A stretch of 64,000 bases of DNA. It comes from Maribacter aquivivus. Lineage in GTDB: Bacteria > Bacteroidota > Bacteroidia > Flavobacteriales > Flavobacteriaceae. Position numbers and translations under genes: made by a program. Position 1 is the first letter of the stretch; the number at the start of each line of letters is the position of its first letter. The DNA lies in NCBI RefSeq assembly GCF_900142175.1, contig NZ_FQZX01000003.1, positions 164,089 to 228,088 on the forward strand, in the 5' to 3' direction. Positions 53,695 through 62,768 of the stretch are shown piece after piece. The notes below the pieces were generated by a model that ran no database searches, was not told the origin of the DNA, and saw only the letters and a program-made list of their open reading frames with translations.

Positions 53695-56103
53695 ATGAAA
53701 AACCTATCAACCAAAACCGATTTATCCACATTAAATGACAAGCAACGTGCGGCTGTACTATCTGAATGTAATCGTCTGCTTGTTTTAGCAGGTGCCGGTT
53801 CTGGAAAAACCAAAACCTTACTTCATAAAATAAATTACCTAGTAGATGATAAGCTTGTAGACGCCAAAAATATTCTGGCAGTAACTTTTACTAAAAATGC
53901 TTCTAATGAGATGCTTGATAGGTTAATTGTATCCGCAGATAAAACGGGTTACTATGAAAAATTTATAAATACTAAAGGTGTTTCCGTTGCTGAAAAGAAT
54001 AAAGAACGGCAGTCATTTTTGAAAAAATTTCCATGGTTAGATAAGTTAACAGTCAAAACAATACATAGTCTGTGTTATCAAATTATAAAAACCGATGGCG
54101 TACATGTATATGATAATAAATTTAAAATAGTAGCCGACCATAAGTCAAGTAATGAGTTTCTTGGCAATACAGCAGAAGAGACCGTTGGCGAAATCATTGA
54201 AAAGGTCACCATCAATCTGTCAAGTAACAAGCCGTTTCTCTTAAAATTAAAGCGCTACATATTAGATTACTTTGTAGATTTTATTCATCACTATAAAGAA
54301 CAAGAGGAGTTTAGACCAGAAAGCAAGTTGTTTACAACTTTAAAAGGAGATAAAGTCCGCTCTAAATCTGAACAGTTTATAGCAGATTGGTTTTATCGTA
54401 ATAGTATCGATTATATTTATGAGAGACAAGTAAGGGTAGAAGGTAAAACTTTTCACCCCGATTTTTTTATTCCTCAGGCAAATGTTTATTTAGAACATAT
54501 TAGTAATAAAAGTCACCCATCTTTCTGGAAAGAAGGTCAAATGAAGATTGCAGGTAATACCTGTATAAAAACCTACGATGACGCCACACATAATTCAGCC
54601 ATATTCAATAAGATTTTAGATCGGGTTATAAAAGGCAAAATAAGCGATGATTTAAGTTCGGCTACAGTGTTGCATTATGATGAGGAATTTTCAAAATTTA
54701 GAAAAGAAATTAGAAAATTTTTTAGAGAGGTAAACGAGGTAAGAAATAAGATTGTAAACTCTGAGAAACCTATTGAACAAATAATAAATGAAGCTTCAGA
54801 AAGTGATTTTGAGAGAGTTCGTATGTTCTATGAACTTGCAATACCAATCATTAATGAATTTAGCGATTATTGTACCAATAAATCATATTTAGATTTCGAC
54901 GGTTTATTGACCAAGAGTATTCAATTGTTAGAAGAGTTTCCAAACATTCGTGAAAGGTACCAGGATCGATATAAATATATTTTGGTAGATGAGTTTCAAG
55001 ATGTAAATAACCTACAAGTAAAATTACTTGATCTACTTACAAAAACGTCAACACAATTATTTTGTGTTGGTGATGATTGGCAGAGCATTTACGGTTTTAG
55101 AGGATCTGAAATAGGGTACATCGTAAATTTCAAAGAACATTTTGAAGATTCAGAACTGTTGACTCTCAATTTAAATTACAGAAGCACAGACCCAATAGTT
55201 TGCGCATCTACAGAGGCTATCAAGAAGAATAAGTTTCAAATACCAAAAGAAATAAAAGCAGTTAAGCAAGGTGGGCAAAAGATTAAAATATTTTATGAGG
55301 AACAAGAAGGACAATCAAATGCTTTTATATGGGAAGCAATTGAAACTCATATTGCCGAAGGCATAAACTCTGAAGATATTTTAGTGCTTTATAGAAGAAC
55401 TGCAATGGCATCAGATTTAATAAAAGCTTTAAAAAATAGCGGTCACAAAGTTCAATTTAGAACCATACATAGTGCAAAAGGATTAGAGGCTAAAGTTGTA
55501 TTTATTTTAGGCTTACACTCAAACAAAGGTGGGTTTCCTGATCCATGGTTACAGGATAAAATTTATCAAGTAATTAAACCAACTGATTATGATGATTTGT
55601 TAGAAGAAGAAAGAAGGTTGTTTTATGTAGCTCTGACCAGGGCTAAAGACCATCTGTATTTGATATCAAAAAAAGGTGCAGTTTCAGACTTTATTAGAGA
55701 TATACCAGATGAGTATATTTTCTTTAATCAACCAGAAAATAATAATGATTCAAATAAAATGGTTCTATGCGTTAATTGTGAGTCGAAGCTAGAAGACCAT
55801 TATAAGTTTTGTCCCACTTGCGGAAATACAGTAGTTGAGGAAGTTGAAATTGATGCAGATTTAACGGCGAAACAAAAAATAGAAGAGATAATAAGAGATT
55901 TACCATTTTCAGCTGCTAATGACAATAAGCAAAAAAAGGAAGCAAGAATTAAGTATAAGAGGGCTTATGAACCATGGGCGCAAGAGGAAGATAATATATT
56001 AAAAAGCTATTTTCAATCTTTTTCCTTTGAAGAATTAAGTGATCTTTTTGGTAGAACATATAACAGTATCAAATCTAGAATTGAGCATTTGAAAATAAAA
56101 TAG
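53695..56103 (+). CDS. UvrD/Rep-family helicase with inserted nuclease-like segment and zinc ribbon
   Basis: The protein has 802 residues from ATG 53695; a GTG at 53686 adds three and is less likely. Helicase motifs: LNDKQRAAVL, Walker A LAGAGSGKTKTLLHK near 28-42, VDEFQDVNNLQ near 430-440, WQSIYGFRGSE near 463-473 and FYVALTRAKDHLYLI near 643-657. An insertion near 220-300 (SKSEQFIADWFYRNSIDYIYERQ, then HPDFFIPQANVYLEHISNK) has the Asp and Glu-x-x-x-x-Lys pattern of the PD-(D/E)XK/Vsr-like nucleases in some helicases. The tail has CVNCESKL...CPTCG (zinc ribbon) and a Myb/SANT-like end. It probably unwinds DNA 3' to 5'. It lies between RNase HI and McrBC. Confidence 0.82.
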   Translation: MKNLSTKTDLSTLNDKQRAAVLSECNRLLVLAGAGSGKTKTLLHKINYLVDDKLVDAKNILAVTFTKNASNEMLDRLIVSADKTGYYEKFINTKGVSVAEKNKERQSFLKKFPWLDKLTVKTIHSLCYQIIKTDGVHVYDNKFKIVADHKSSNEFLGNTAEETVGEIIEKVTINLSSNKPFLLKLKRYILDYFVDFIHHYKEQEEFRPESKLFTTLKGDKVRSKSEQFIADWFYRNSIDYIYERQVRVEGKTFHPDFFIPQANVYLEHISNKSHPSFWKEGQMKIAGNTCIKTYDDATHNSAIFNKILDRVIKGKISDDLSSATVLHYDEEFSKFRKEIRKFFREVNEVRNKIVNSEKPIEQIINEASESDFERVRMFYELAIPIINEFSDYCTNKSYLDFDGLLTKSIQLLEEFPNIRERYQDRYKYILVDEFQDVNNLQVKLLDLLTKTSTQLFCVGDDWQSIYGFRGSEIGYIVNFKEHFEDSELLTLNLNYRSTDPIVCASTEAIKKNKFQIPKEIKAVKQGGQKIKIFYEEQEGQSNAFIWEAIETHIAEGINSEDILVLYRRTAMASDLIKALKNSGHKVQFRTIHSAKGLEAKVVFILGLHSNKGGFPDPWLQDKIYQVIKPTDYDDLLEEERRLFYVALTRAKDHLYLISKKGAVSDFIRDIPDEYIFFNQPENNNDSNKMVLCVNCESKLEDHYKFCPTCGNTVVEEVEIDADLTAKQKIEEIIRDLPFSAANDNKQKKEARIKYKRAYEPWAQEEDNILKSYFQSFSFEELSDLFGRTYNSIKSRIEHLKIK

Positions 56104-56113
56104 ATACAATTAC

Positions 56114-58456
56114 ATGTTTGAAAAAGTTACAGAAGAACATATTCTTAAAGGCATTAAAGATTTTAATGAGAAGGGAATGCCTAACGGTTTTGGTCCATCA
56201 TCTACCTACGATTTAGTTTTTGAAGGCAAATCATATCCTCCTAAAGCGGTTATGGCCTATGCTAATTTTCACGCTGTTGGAAGAAAAATTGAAAGATATT
56301 TTAAAGGAGGTTTAGGTACAGATTGTTTTAATGCCTACGAAAGAAATAATTTTAGTGTAGTGCCAAAGAATCAAAAAACACAAATGAAGAATGTAAAATT
56401 AGAATTTGCCGAATGGCTCCTTAATAAAGCACCTGATTCTTACCATTACTACCTTGGTAGTTCAATTAACTCCGTAATTGAAAGATTAGATGAGATAAAT
56501 AATTTCTTTTCAGATAGAGACCTGTTTTTGGCTGATGAGAAGAGTTATAGAGAACTAATCAACTACATAAAATTTAAAAACTCTAAAGAACAACGATTAA
56601 AAAATAAAGAATTTTACGAATACGATAGAAAAAATAGTAAAGGTATTCCTATGGCTATTTTAGGAAAAGCTAACTATACCAAATTCCTAGAGCAAAAGTT
56701 TAGTGGAAAAGTGGTTAATTATTGGATTTTTCAAGGTAGTCCTAAAATATATGATGTAACTAGTGCGCTTAAAAATGGTCATCTAAAAAGTTTTAAGGTA
56801 GCTGCTCATAAAGAGAATATAAAAATAGGTGATAAGGTAATTCTTTGGCAAACCGGAGAAAGTGCCGGTTGTTATGCATTAGCTGAGGTGACATCTGAAG
56901 TTGCCGCTTTTGAAGAGGAACCGATTGAGAAGAATTATTATTTGAACCCGGAAGAGTCTGCGGTTACCGAACGTGTTAGAATTGATATTGAATATTTATT
57001 ATTGGAGCATCCTGTACTACAAAAGGACATAAGAGGGGACAAGGCTTTTAATGCATTTAAAGCGGGAAATCAAGGTACGAATTTTAGCGCTACAGAGCAG
57101 GAATATAATGCAATCTTAAGATTAGCTGAAAATAATTATAGAAGTATTGAAAATAAAAAAACAACACAAATTGCTATGTCAAAATATCCGTTAAATCAAA
57201 TTTTATATGGTCCTCCAGGCACAGGAAAGACATATAGAACTAAAGATATAGCTTTAAATATATTAGGTGTTAATACTCAAGATTTATCCAGAGAAGCAAT
57301 CAATGACTACTTCACTCAAAATGTTGATAAAGGTAATATCGTTTTTACAACTTTTCATCAGAGTATGTCATATGAAGATTTTGTAGAGGGTATAAAGCCT
57401 GTCGTGGGTAGTGAAGGGCTTACTTACGAAGTTGTTCCAGGAATATTTAAAAAATTATGCTTGCCGGTATATAGAGCATTGGTGCCAGGTGATGTTTTTG
57501 GTTCAAGAAATCAATATGAAATTTTTAGTGTAACTGACAGCGTATTAACACTAAAAAGAGAATCGGGTTTTCTTCCGTTAGCAATGGACTTTGTTAATGA
57601 AATAATTTCAGAATTTAAAAATGGTAATTTATCTATTGATGACTTTGGTTCAACTAATAGAGATGGTTTATATCATAAACTACCAACGAAATGGGATAAG
57701 TACTTATTTGGATATGACAGTATTTATAAAGGTTTAGTAAAATACGTTACATCAAATGAAAAGAATAAAACACAGGCAATATTACCAAAGGTTCTAATAA
57801 TTGATGAAATAAACAGAGGAAATGTTTCGGCTATATTTGGTGAATTAATAACCTTAATAGAGAAAGACAAAAGACTTGGTGGTGATGAAGCCTTAATGGT
57901 TAAGTTACCTTATAGTAAAGAGTATTTTGGTGTGCCTTCTAATCTATATATTATCGGTACCATGAATACTGCCGATAGAAGTGTAGAAGCTCTGGACTCT
58001 GCTCTTAGAAGAAGATTTAGTTTTAGTGAAACGCCACCAATACCAGAATATATAAAAGAGTATGGTCATGCACAAAACGGATTTATAGAAGAAATAGATT
58101 TGGTGAAACTTCTAAGTACTATTAATAAACGTATAGAGAAGCTTTTGGATAAAGACCACGCTATTGGGCACAGTTACTTTTTAAAGATTAACTCTATAAA
58201 AGGTTTGAAGGCAGTTATAGCTAATAAGGTTATTCCGTTGTTGCAAGAGTATTTTTATGGGGACTATGGTAAAATTGGTTTGGTAATGGGTCCGGGTTTT
58301 ATAGTTTCTAATGAAGAGGCTTCAGGTGATGAGTTTTTTGCTCCTTTTGATTATGAAGCAAGCTCACTTTTGGAACGTCAAGTATACACTGTACAGAACG
58401 CTGTAGATATGAGCAATGAAGAATTTAAAAAAGCTTTATTTGAATTATTAGGATAA
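56114..58456 (+). CDS. mcrB: McrB-like AAA+ GTPase with N-terminal reader domains including EVE
   Basis: This 780-residue protein is built of several modules. Residues 1-85 (HILKGIKDFNEKGMPNGF, then YPPKAVMAYANF) resemble the N-terminal head domain of ScoMcrA-type proteins. Residues about 200-335 form an EVE domain (NYWIFQGSPKIYDV, IGDKVILWQTGESAGCYALAEV), a fold that reads modified bases. The McrB motor follows with Walker A LYGPPGTGKTYRTKDIA near 363-379, IIDEINRGNVSAIFGELITLIEKD near 560-583 and IGTMNTADRSVEALDSALRRRFSF near 613-636. McrB uses GTP and, with McrC, cleaves DNA carrying modified bases. It is 10 bases from the helicase and 4 bases from mcrC. Confidence 0.9.
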   Translation: MFEKVTEEHILKGIKDFNEKGMPNGFGPSSTYDLVFEGKSYPPKAVMAYANFHAVGRKIERYFKGGLGTDCFNAYERNNFSVVPKNQKTQMKNVKLEFAEWLLNKAPDSYHYYLGSSINSVIERLDEINNFFSDRDLFLADEKSYRELINYIKFKNSKEQRLKNKEFYEYDRKNSKGIPMAILGKANYTKFLEQKFSGKVVNYWIFQGSPKIYDVTSALKNGHLKSFKVAAHKENIKIGDKVILWQTGESAGCYALAEVTSEVAAFEEEPIEKNYYLNPEESAVTERVRIDIEYLLLEHPVLQKDIRGDKAFNAFKAGNQGTNFSATEQEYNAILRLAENNYRSIENKKTTQIAMSKYPLNQILYGPPGTGKTYRTKDIALNILGVNTQDLSREAINDYFTQNVDKGNIVFTTFHQSMSYEDFVEGIKPVVGSEGLTYEVVPGIFKKLCLPVYRALVPGDVFGSRNQYEIFSVTDSVLTLKRESGFLPLAMDFVNEIISEFKNGNLSIDDFGSTNRDGLYHKLPTKWDKYLFGYDSIYKGLVKYVTSNEKNKTQAILPKVLIIDEINRGNVSAIFGELITLIEKDKRLGGDEALMVKLPYSKEYFGVPSNLYIIGTMNTADRSVEALDSALRRRFSFSETPPIPEYIKEYGHAQNGFIEEIDLVKLLSTINKRIEKLLDKDHAIGHSYFLKINSIKGLKAVIANKVIPLLQEYFYGDYGKIGLVMGPGFIVSNEEASGDEFFAPFDYEASSLLERQVYTVQNAVDMSNEEFKKALFELLG

Positions 58457-58460
58457 AGAT

Positions 58461-59744
58461 TTGAACAAAGACAACCACCTTACAGTATTTGAGCATGAAG
58501 TTTTAAGAACCGATAGGGGAGATAAAAAGCTTACCGATGTTCAATTGAAATCCATGCAAGAATTTTATGGTGAGTCTGGTGTGCCATATTATTCACTGGT
58601 ACATAATGGGGTTAAATTTTGTGAGTATGTTGGTGTTTTACAAATAGGAGATACCTTAATCGAGATTTTACCAAAGATTGATAAAGGTTTTTCCGGTTCA
58701 GAAGATAGCTGGCGTATAGTGTTAATTGACATGTTGCGAGCTGCAGGTGTGTTTGATTTAAAAGCACCTTCATCTGGAAATCTAAAATTAAAATCTAATT
58801 CTATATTACATCTATACTTTGAACTCTTTATAAAGGAGGTGAAGTATTTACTTAGGCAGGGCTTGGTGAAAAAATACCGTAGGGCAGAAGGTAATAATAC
58901 GAGTCTAAAAGGCAACTTAAAATTTGGTAAACATATCAGCCAAAATTTGGTTCACCAAGAACGATTTTATATTCAACATACAGTATATGATTCTACCCAC
59001 GAACTTCACAGTATCCTGTTCAAAGCTATAAAATTATTAGTTCGTATAAATACCAACCAAAATATACACGGACCTTTGAAATTATTGGAGTTAGAATTTC
59101 CGGAGATGCCAGATGTAAAAATTACTGAAGCAACTTTTAATAAGTTGACTTTGAACAGAAAGACCCAGCAGTACGAAAAGGCTATACAGATTGCACGCTT
59201 ATTGCTTTTAAACTTTCACCCAGACGTTAGTAAGGGCTCAAATCATATTCTGGCACTAATGTTTGATATGAATTCACTATGGGAACAATTCGTGTACGTT
59301 AGCTTGCGAAAATATAAAGATGTAAATACAACTATTGCCGCTCAGAGCAGTATGAACTTCTGGAAACCATCTAGGGGTTATAATTCTACTATGAGACCAG
59401 ATATTGTTTTAAATAAAGGTAAGGAGGACTGCGTAGTACTTGATACTAAATGGAAGCATATTAAAAACTATAACCCATCACCGCAAGACTTAAGGCAAAT
59501 GTTTACGTATATGAAATATTATAAAGCAAAGAGGGTGGCGTTGTTGTATCCTGCAGTGACTTTTAGTAGAAATCACGGTCGTTATTATGACCATAATGAG
59601 CGCAATTTTCAAAGATTAGGTGAAGAAGAGTGTAGTGTGATTTCTCTACCGTACAATACTGATATTAGACAATGGCAAAAGGAAATCTCAATGCAAATAA
59701 CTAATTGGGTAAAAGGAAATGACATAACTATTGTTGACTGTTGA
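58461..59744 (+). CDS. mcrC: McrC-type nuclease subunit
   Basis: This 427-residue McrBC partner has an N-terminal McrB-contact region (LQIGDTLIEILPKI near 55-68) and a C-terminal PD-(D/E)XK nuclease. The nuclease site is MRPDIVLNKGKEDCVVLDTKWKH near 312-334, where Asp and the Asp-x-Lys pair form the active site (McrC uses D-x-K). A TTG at 58461, four bases after the mcrB stop, is the only start that keeps the conserved N terminus; the next ATG is 30 codons in. It is the last gene of the operon and converges on the DUF6804 gene. Confidence 0.88.
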   Translation: MNKDNHLTVFEHEVLRTDRGDKKLTDVQLKSMQEFYGESGVPYYSLVHNGVKFCEYVGVLQIGDTLIEILPKIDKGFSGSEDSWRIVLIDMLRAAGVFDLKAPSSGNLKLKSNSILHLYFELFIKEVKYLLRQGLVKKYRRAEGNNTSLKGNLKFGKHISQNLVHQERFYIQHTVYDSTHELHSILFKAIKLLVRINTNQNIHGPLKLLELEFPEMPDVKITEATFNKLTLNRKTQQYEKAIQIARLLLLNFHPDVSKGSNHILALMFDMNSLWEQFVYVSLRKYKDVNTTIAAQSSMNFWKPSRGYNSTMRPDIVLNKGKEDCVVLDTKWKHIKNYNPSPQDLRQMFTYMKYYKAKRVALLYPAVTFSRNHGRYYDHNERNFQRLGEEECSVISLPYNTDIRQWQKEISMQITNWVKGNDITIVDC

Positions 59745-59815
59745 AATGTTCTTAAATTTTGACTTTAGGTGCAATGTTTGCTATAGATTTTAACTGCAAC
59801 ACAATTTCAACAACC

Positions 59816-59838
59816 TGTCAACAATTCAATTGTTGACA
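59816..59838. repeat. 11-base inverted repeat in the mcrC-DUF6804 gap
   Basis: TGTCAACAATT-c-AATTGTTGACA is a perfect inverted repeat with a one-base centre. It lies in the 134-base convergent gap, but neither side has a T tract, so it is not a clear terminator. It could be a protein-binding site or a weak bidirectional end signal. Confidence 0.5.
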
Positions 59839-59878
59839 ATAAGTTGATGTAATGTTGAATGGTTAAACGCCCGGCGGT

Positions 59879-60184
59879 CTATTTATCTCTAACTGATTTT
59901 TTGTTTTTAATAAATATAGAAATCAGTAAACCAATACCAACCACCACATCTACCATATTCCATATTTCCCTTCCCAAAGCAATTTTATAAAAAGGTTGAA
60001 AGAGTAGGGCAAGGGCTATATAAATAAATACCTGTTCGCTTTTGTCTTCTTGATTAGCCTTGTACGCTAAAAATCCAAAACTTGCGAAGGCTACAAAACG
60101 TACCAATTCATAATAACCATAAGGCATATTTAGTAGGCATAGGAAGAATAGAAGGGCTAGTATTACTTTGATTATTTTTTCCAT
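59879..60184 (-). CDS. Small membrane protein, DUF6804-like
   Basis: This 101-residue protein has three or four hydrophobic helices: VILALLFFLCLLNMPYGYYELVRFVAFASFGFLAY near 7-42, IYIALALLFQPFYKIALG near 53-71 and VDVVVGIGLLISIFI near 78-92. It matches the flavobacterial DUF6804 pattern (MPYGYYELVRF...FQPFYKIALGREIWNMVD). No function is known. It is the last gene of the DUF4407 operon, six bases from the previous gene. Confidence 0.72.
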   Translation of the reverse strand: MEKIIKVILALLFFLCLLNMPYGYYELVRFVAFASFGFLAYKANQEDKSEQVFIYIALALLFQPFYKIALGREIWNMVDVVVGIGLLISIFIKNKKSVRDK

Positions 60185-60190
60185 TATATT

Positions 60191-61807
60191 TTATTTCTCT
60201 AATTCACATAAACTACGCCCTTGTCTTTCAGCTTCAGGTACATTCATTTGATAAATACTACTAGTGCAACTATCTAATGCCTTACAATTTTGATTTAAAT
60301 GATAGCGTTCACTTGTGTCGCCTTTACATATGTAAATATCACCTTCTTGAAAAACGGTTCCGGTCATTAATGGTCGTATTTTTGGTTCTTTTCCTCGTTT
60401 TGTAATTGCCAGTGTGTCAGTAGTATATATTGGTATTATGCCTTCGTTTGAATTCTTGTCGTTAGTTTCTTTGGTAGCTACATCAATATTAGTATTATTT
60501 TCATTCTGTTCGTTTACAATTTGCTTAGTACTAGAGTTAGGGGCGGCTAAATCATTTGTCTGCACTCTGTTTTCTTGTGGAATAGAGCTTACGTAGGTAT
60601 CTGATTTTTGCGAGTTAGAAGTAGGGTTAGCTACTAAAGAGTCTTGTAAAATTTGATTGGGTTCACTTTCTACTTGATATTCTTGCGTATATACATTTTC
60701 GTTTTGGAAACTCTCAATAGAATCATTATACAGAGTAACAGTTTGATCAATTGGTATTTCATCAGGGTTTTGTGCAGATTTTTCTTCTTGGTCAAAATCT
60801 AAGTCATCAATTTTGAAATTATCGTTTTTATTATTTCTAATTATTTTAAACTCCTCATCAGAATTAGTATTTGGTTGATGATTGAAATGTTCTTTACCTT
60901 TTTTGTTGGTATCTGAAATTTCAGTTTTTGATTTATTTAAGTAATTGTCAGATTGTTTAAATAAATTTAGAAGTAGACCTATAATTAGAATACCTGTAAA
61001 AGCATAGAGTAATTGTCGCCAATGATAAGATAGTGCAGGAAAGAATCTAAAAAATGCACCAATAGCATAAAGCAATGCTAGAAAAAGACCAGCTAATATA
61101 CCTGGCAGACCAAATGAGAATAAAAATATTAGACTAAATAGTAATCCAATGAATCCAAGGCAACCCAACCCAGATGTTTGAATTTCGTTCCATAATTTGG
61201 TCCTATTTTCTTTATTAAAAGCCCTAGGAATACTTTTCCAAAAAGGCTCTTGAGCAATTTCTTCATGGATAATATCAATTTCAGCAACATCTTCAAATAC
61301 TACAGGGGTAAACTCTTTACATGTGCATTCTTCTAGTATTTGACCGCAATTATCGCAAGTCTCAACTGGCATTTCATTGAAAATCGTTTCAAATTCTAAA
61401 AGATAACCGCTCACTAAACATGCAAGAGTGCCAAAGGTTTTATTACCATTTTTTACGACATCATAAATTTGAACCGCTTCTAATTTTGGTTCGATTATTT
61501 CTAAACGTACACTGTCATAACCTTGAATTGTAGTATTTAGATTTATAAGAACATTTTCAAAACTTTTTTGTGTTAATTGTGTTTCTGATACTATGGCATT
61601 ATAAATTGTTTTATCTATAATTGCAGGGTGCTCTTTATTGTTCTTAAGATTGCTTATCTCTCCTTCATAAATGTAAATGTCATAAAGTTCAGTATTGGAA
61701 AGAAGAATTTTATCATTTGCGATGCCGTGATATTTGCCCGTAAATTCACCTTGAACATAGGTTCTTTTTTGGACTTGGCGTGAAAATGTAAGAGTTTTAT
61801 AGCCCAT
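60191..61807 (-). CDS. Hypothetical membrane protein with two cysteine-rich motifs
   Basis: I do not recognise this 538-residue protein as a whole. Residues 1-150 form a soluble beta-rich domain. CDNCGQILEECTCKEF near 150-165 is a likely zinc knuckle. Two or three membrane helices lie near 213-282. A long Asn/Ser/Thr/Gln-rich low-complexity region (about 290-500) follows. The end, YICKGDTSERYHLNQNC then LCELEK, looks like an Ada-type Cys/His zinc site (YHxxxxCxxL...C). The last helix faces the outside if the low-complexity part is periplasmic; this is uncertain. It overlaps the preceding DUF4407 gene by 11 bases, so it is likely part of the same complex. Confidence 0.55.
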   Translation of the reverse strand: MGYKTLTFSRQVQKRTYVQGEFTGKYHGIANDKILLSNTELYDIYIYEGEISNLKNNKEHPAIIDKTIYNAIVSETQLTQKSFENVLINLNTTIQGYDSVRLEIIEPKLEAVQIYDVVKNGNKTFGTLACLVSGYLLEFETIFNEMPVETCDNCGQILEECTCKEFTPVVFEDVAEIDIIHEEIAQEPFWKSIPRAFNKENRTKLWNEIQTSGLGCLGFIGLLFSLIFLFSFGLPGILAGLFLALLYAIGAFFRFFPALSYHWRQLLYAFTGILIIGLLLNLFKQSDNYLNKSKTEISDTNKKGKEHFNHQPNTNSDEEFKIIRNNKNDNFKIDDLDFDQEEKSAQNPDEIPIDQTVTLYNDSIESFQNENVYTQEYQVESEPNQILQDSLVANPTSNSQKSDTYVSSIPQENRVQTNDLAAPNSSTKQIVNEQNENNTNIDVATKETNDKNSNEGIIPIYTTDTLAITKRGKEPKIRPLMTGTVFQEGDIYICKGDTSERYHLNQNCKALDSCTSSIYQMNVPEAERQGRSLCELEK

Positions 61808-62768
61808 TTAAGTAGTTCATAAAATCTAATTCAGTCCCCGTTTTACGAGTAATTGTCCTAGGTATTTGATTAAATGGAGGGTCTTCAAAACGTTCTTCTA
61901 ATTCAATTCTTTTACCTATACTATTTTGAAATAATAAAGGATATTGCTTCTTGAAATTATCGTATTCGTCTAAAATAATATCTCTGTTTAGCTCTGATCT
62001 TACAATGTCATATGAGCTTGATCTAGATATGAAGTATTTGAGAAATAAAGGTGTAAGAAATAATATTAAAAAACCAATAGAGATTATCCAAACCCAAGGA
62101 AATTTATAATTTAAGAGTATCAATCCTCTAACATAATGAGGTGAAGCATCTATTCTATTTTCTGTATCTACGATTAGTATTTTTTTATCTAATAGTAGTT
62201 TTGCTTTTTTTGCTTCTAATAGTTCAACCCTATTTGAGTTGTTTTTTATTCTTCCGTCGGCTAGAAGTTGTTTTTGTCTAATTAACTCTTGATTGTTAGA
62301 TGCTATTTCATCATCAAAATAGGCTGCAGTTTGTATTGTTGCCTTTTTAATTTCGTCAACCTTCAGATGAGCTAATTCTATATTTAGCGTCCTCTTTAAA
62401 AGTAACGTCTCAATAGGTTTTATTATCGTTAGACCTAGTAATAGCAAAATAGAAATGCGAATTAAAAATGAGGTTATGTAACCAACTCCCTTTCTATTCG
62501 GATTGGCAGAAATTGTAATTAAGCTAAGTTTATAAATATTAAAGATCATCAATGAAAATAGCAAGCTCCAAACCCATGATACATTAGGGATATTGAATAT
62601 TTGCGAAAAAGTGTGGTGATAAGAGATTACTGCTGTTATAAACAATAGAACAATTAAGAACCCGCTTAATGCAAAGCGTATTTGTAAATGTTTTTCAGAT
62701 TCTCTAAGTATAATTTTATCTTCTCCTGCCAATTTCCAAAAAGGATGATATATTCTTGTTCGTGACAT
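61797..62768 (-). CDS. Divergent DUF4407-like membrane protein
   Basis: This 323-residue protein shares the layout of its neighbour (63989-62769) but is diverged. It has an N-terminal FWKLAGEDKIILRESEKHLQIRFALSG start, then helices near 30-52, 65-85 and 92-115, with FNIYKLSLI where DUF4407 has FNIDRFIV. IIKPIETLLLKRTLNIEL near 119-136 corresponds to SKPMEIRMFKSEID. A coiled helix (about 130-210) and a fourth membrane helix (near 225-250) end it. Function is unknown. It begins one base after its paralogue ends and overlaps the next gene, so the products may assemble together. Confidence 0.7.
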   Translation of the reverse strand: MSRTRIYHPFWKLAGEDKIILRESEKHLQIRFALSGFLIVLLFITAVISYHHTFSQIFNIPNVSWVWSLLFSLMIFNIYKLSLITISANPNRKGVGYITSFLIRISILLLLGLTIIKPIETLLLKRTLNIELAHLKVDEIKKATIQTAAYFDDEIASNNQELIRQKQLLADGRIKNNSNRVELLEAKKAKLLLDKKILIVDTENRIDASPHYVRGLILLNYKFPWVWIISIGFLILFLTPLFLKYFISRSSSYDIVRSELNRDIILDEYDNFKKQYPLLFQNSIGKRIELEERFEDPPFNQIPRTITRKTGTELDFMNYLNGL

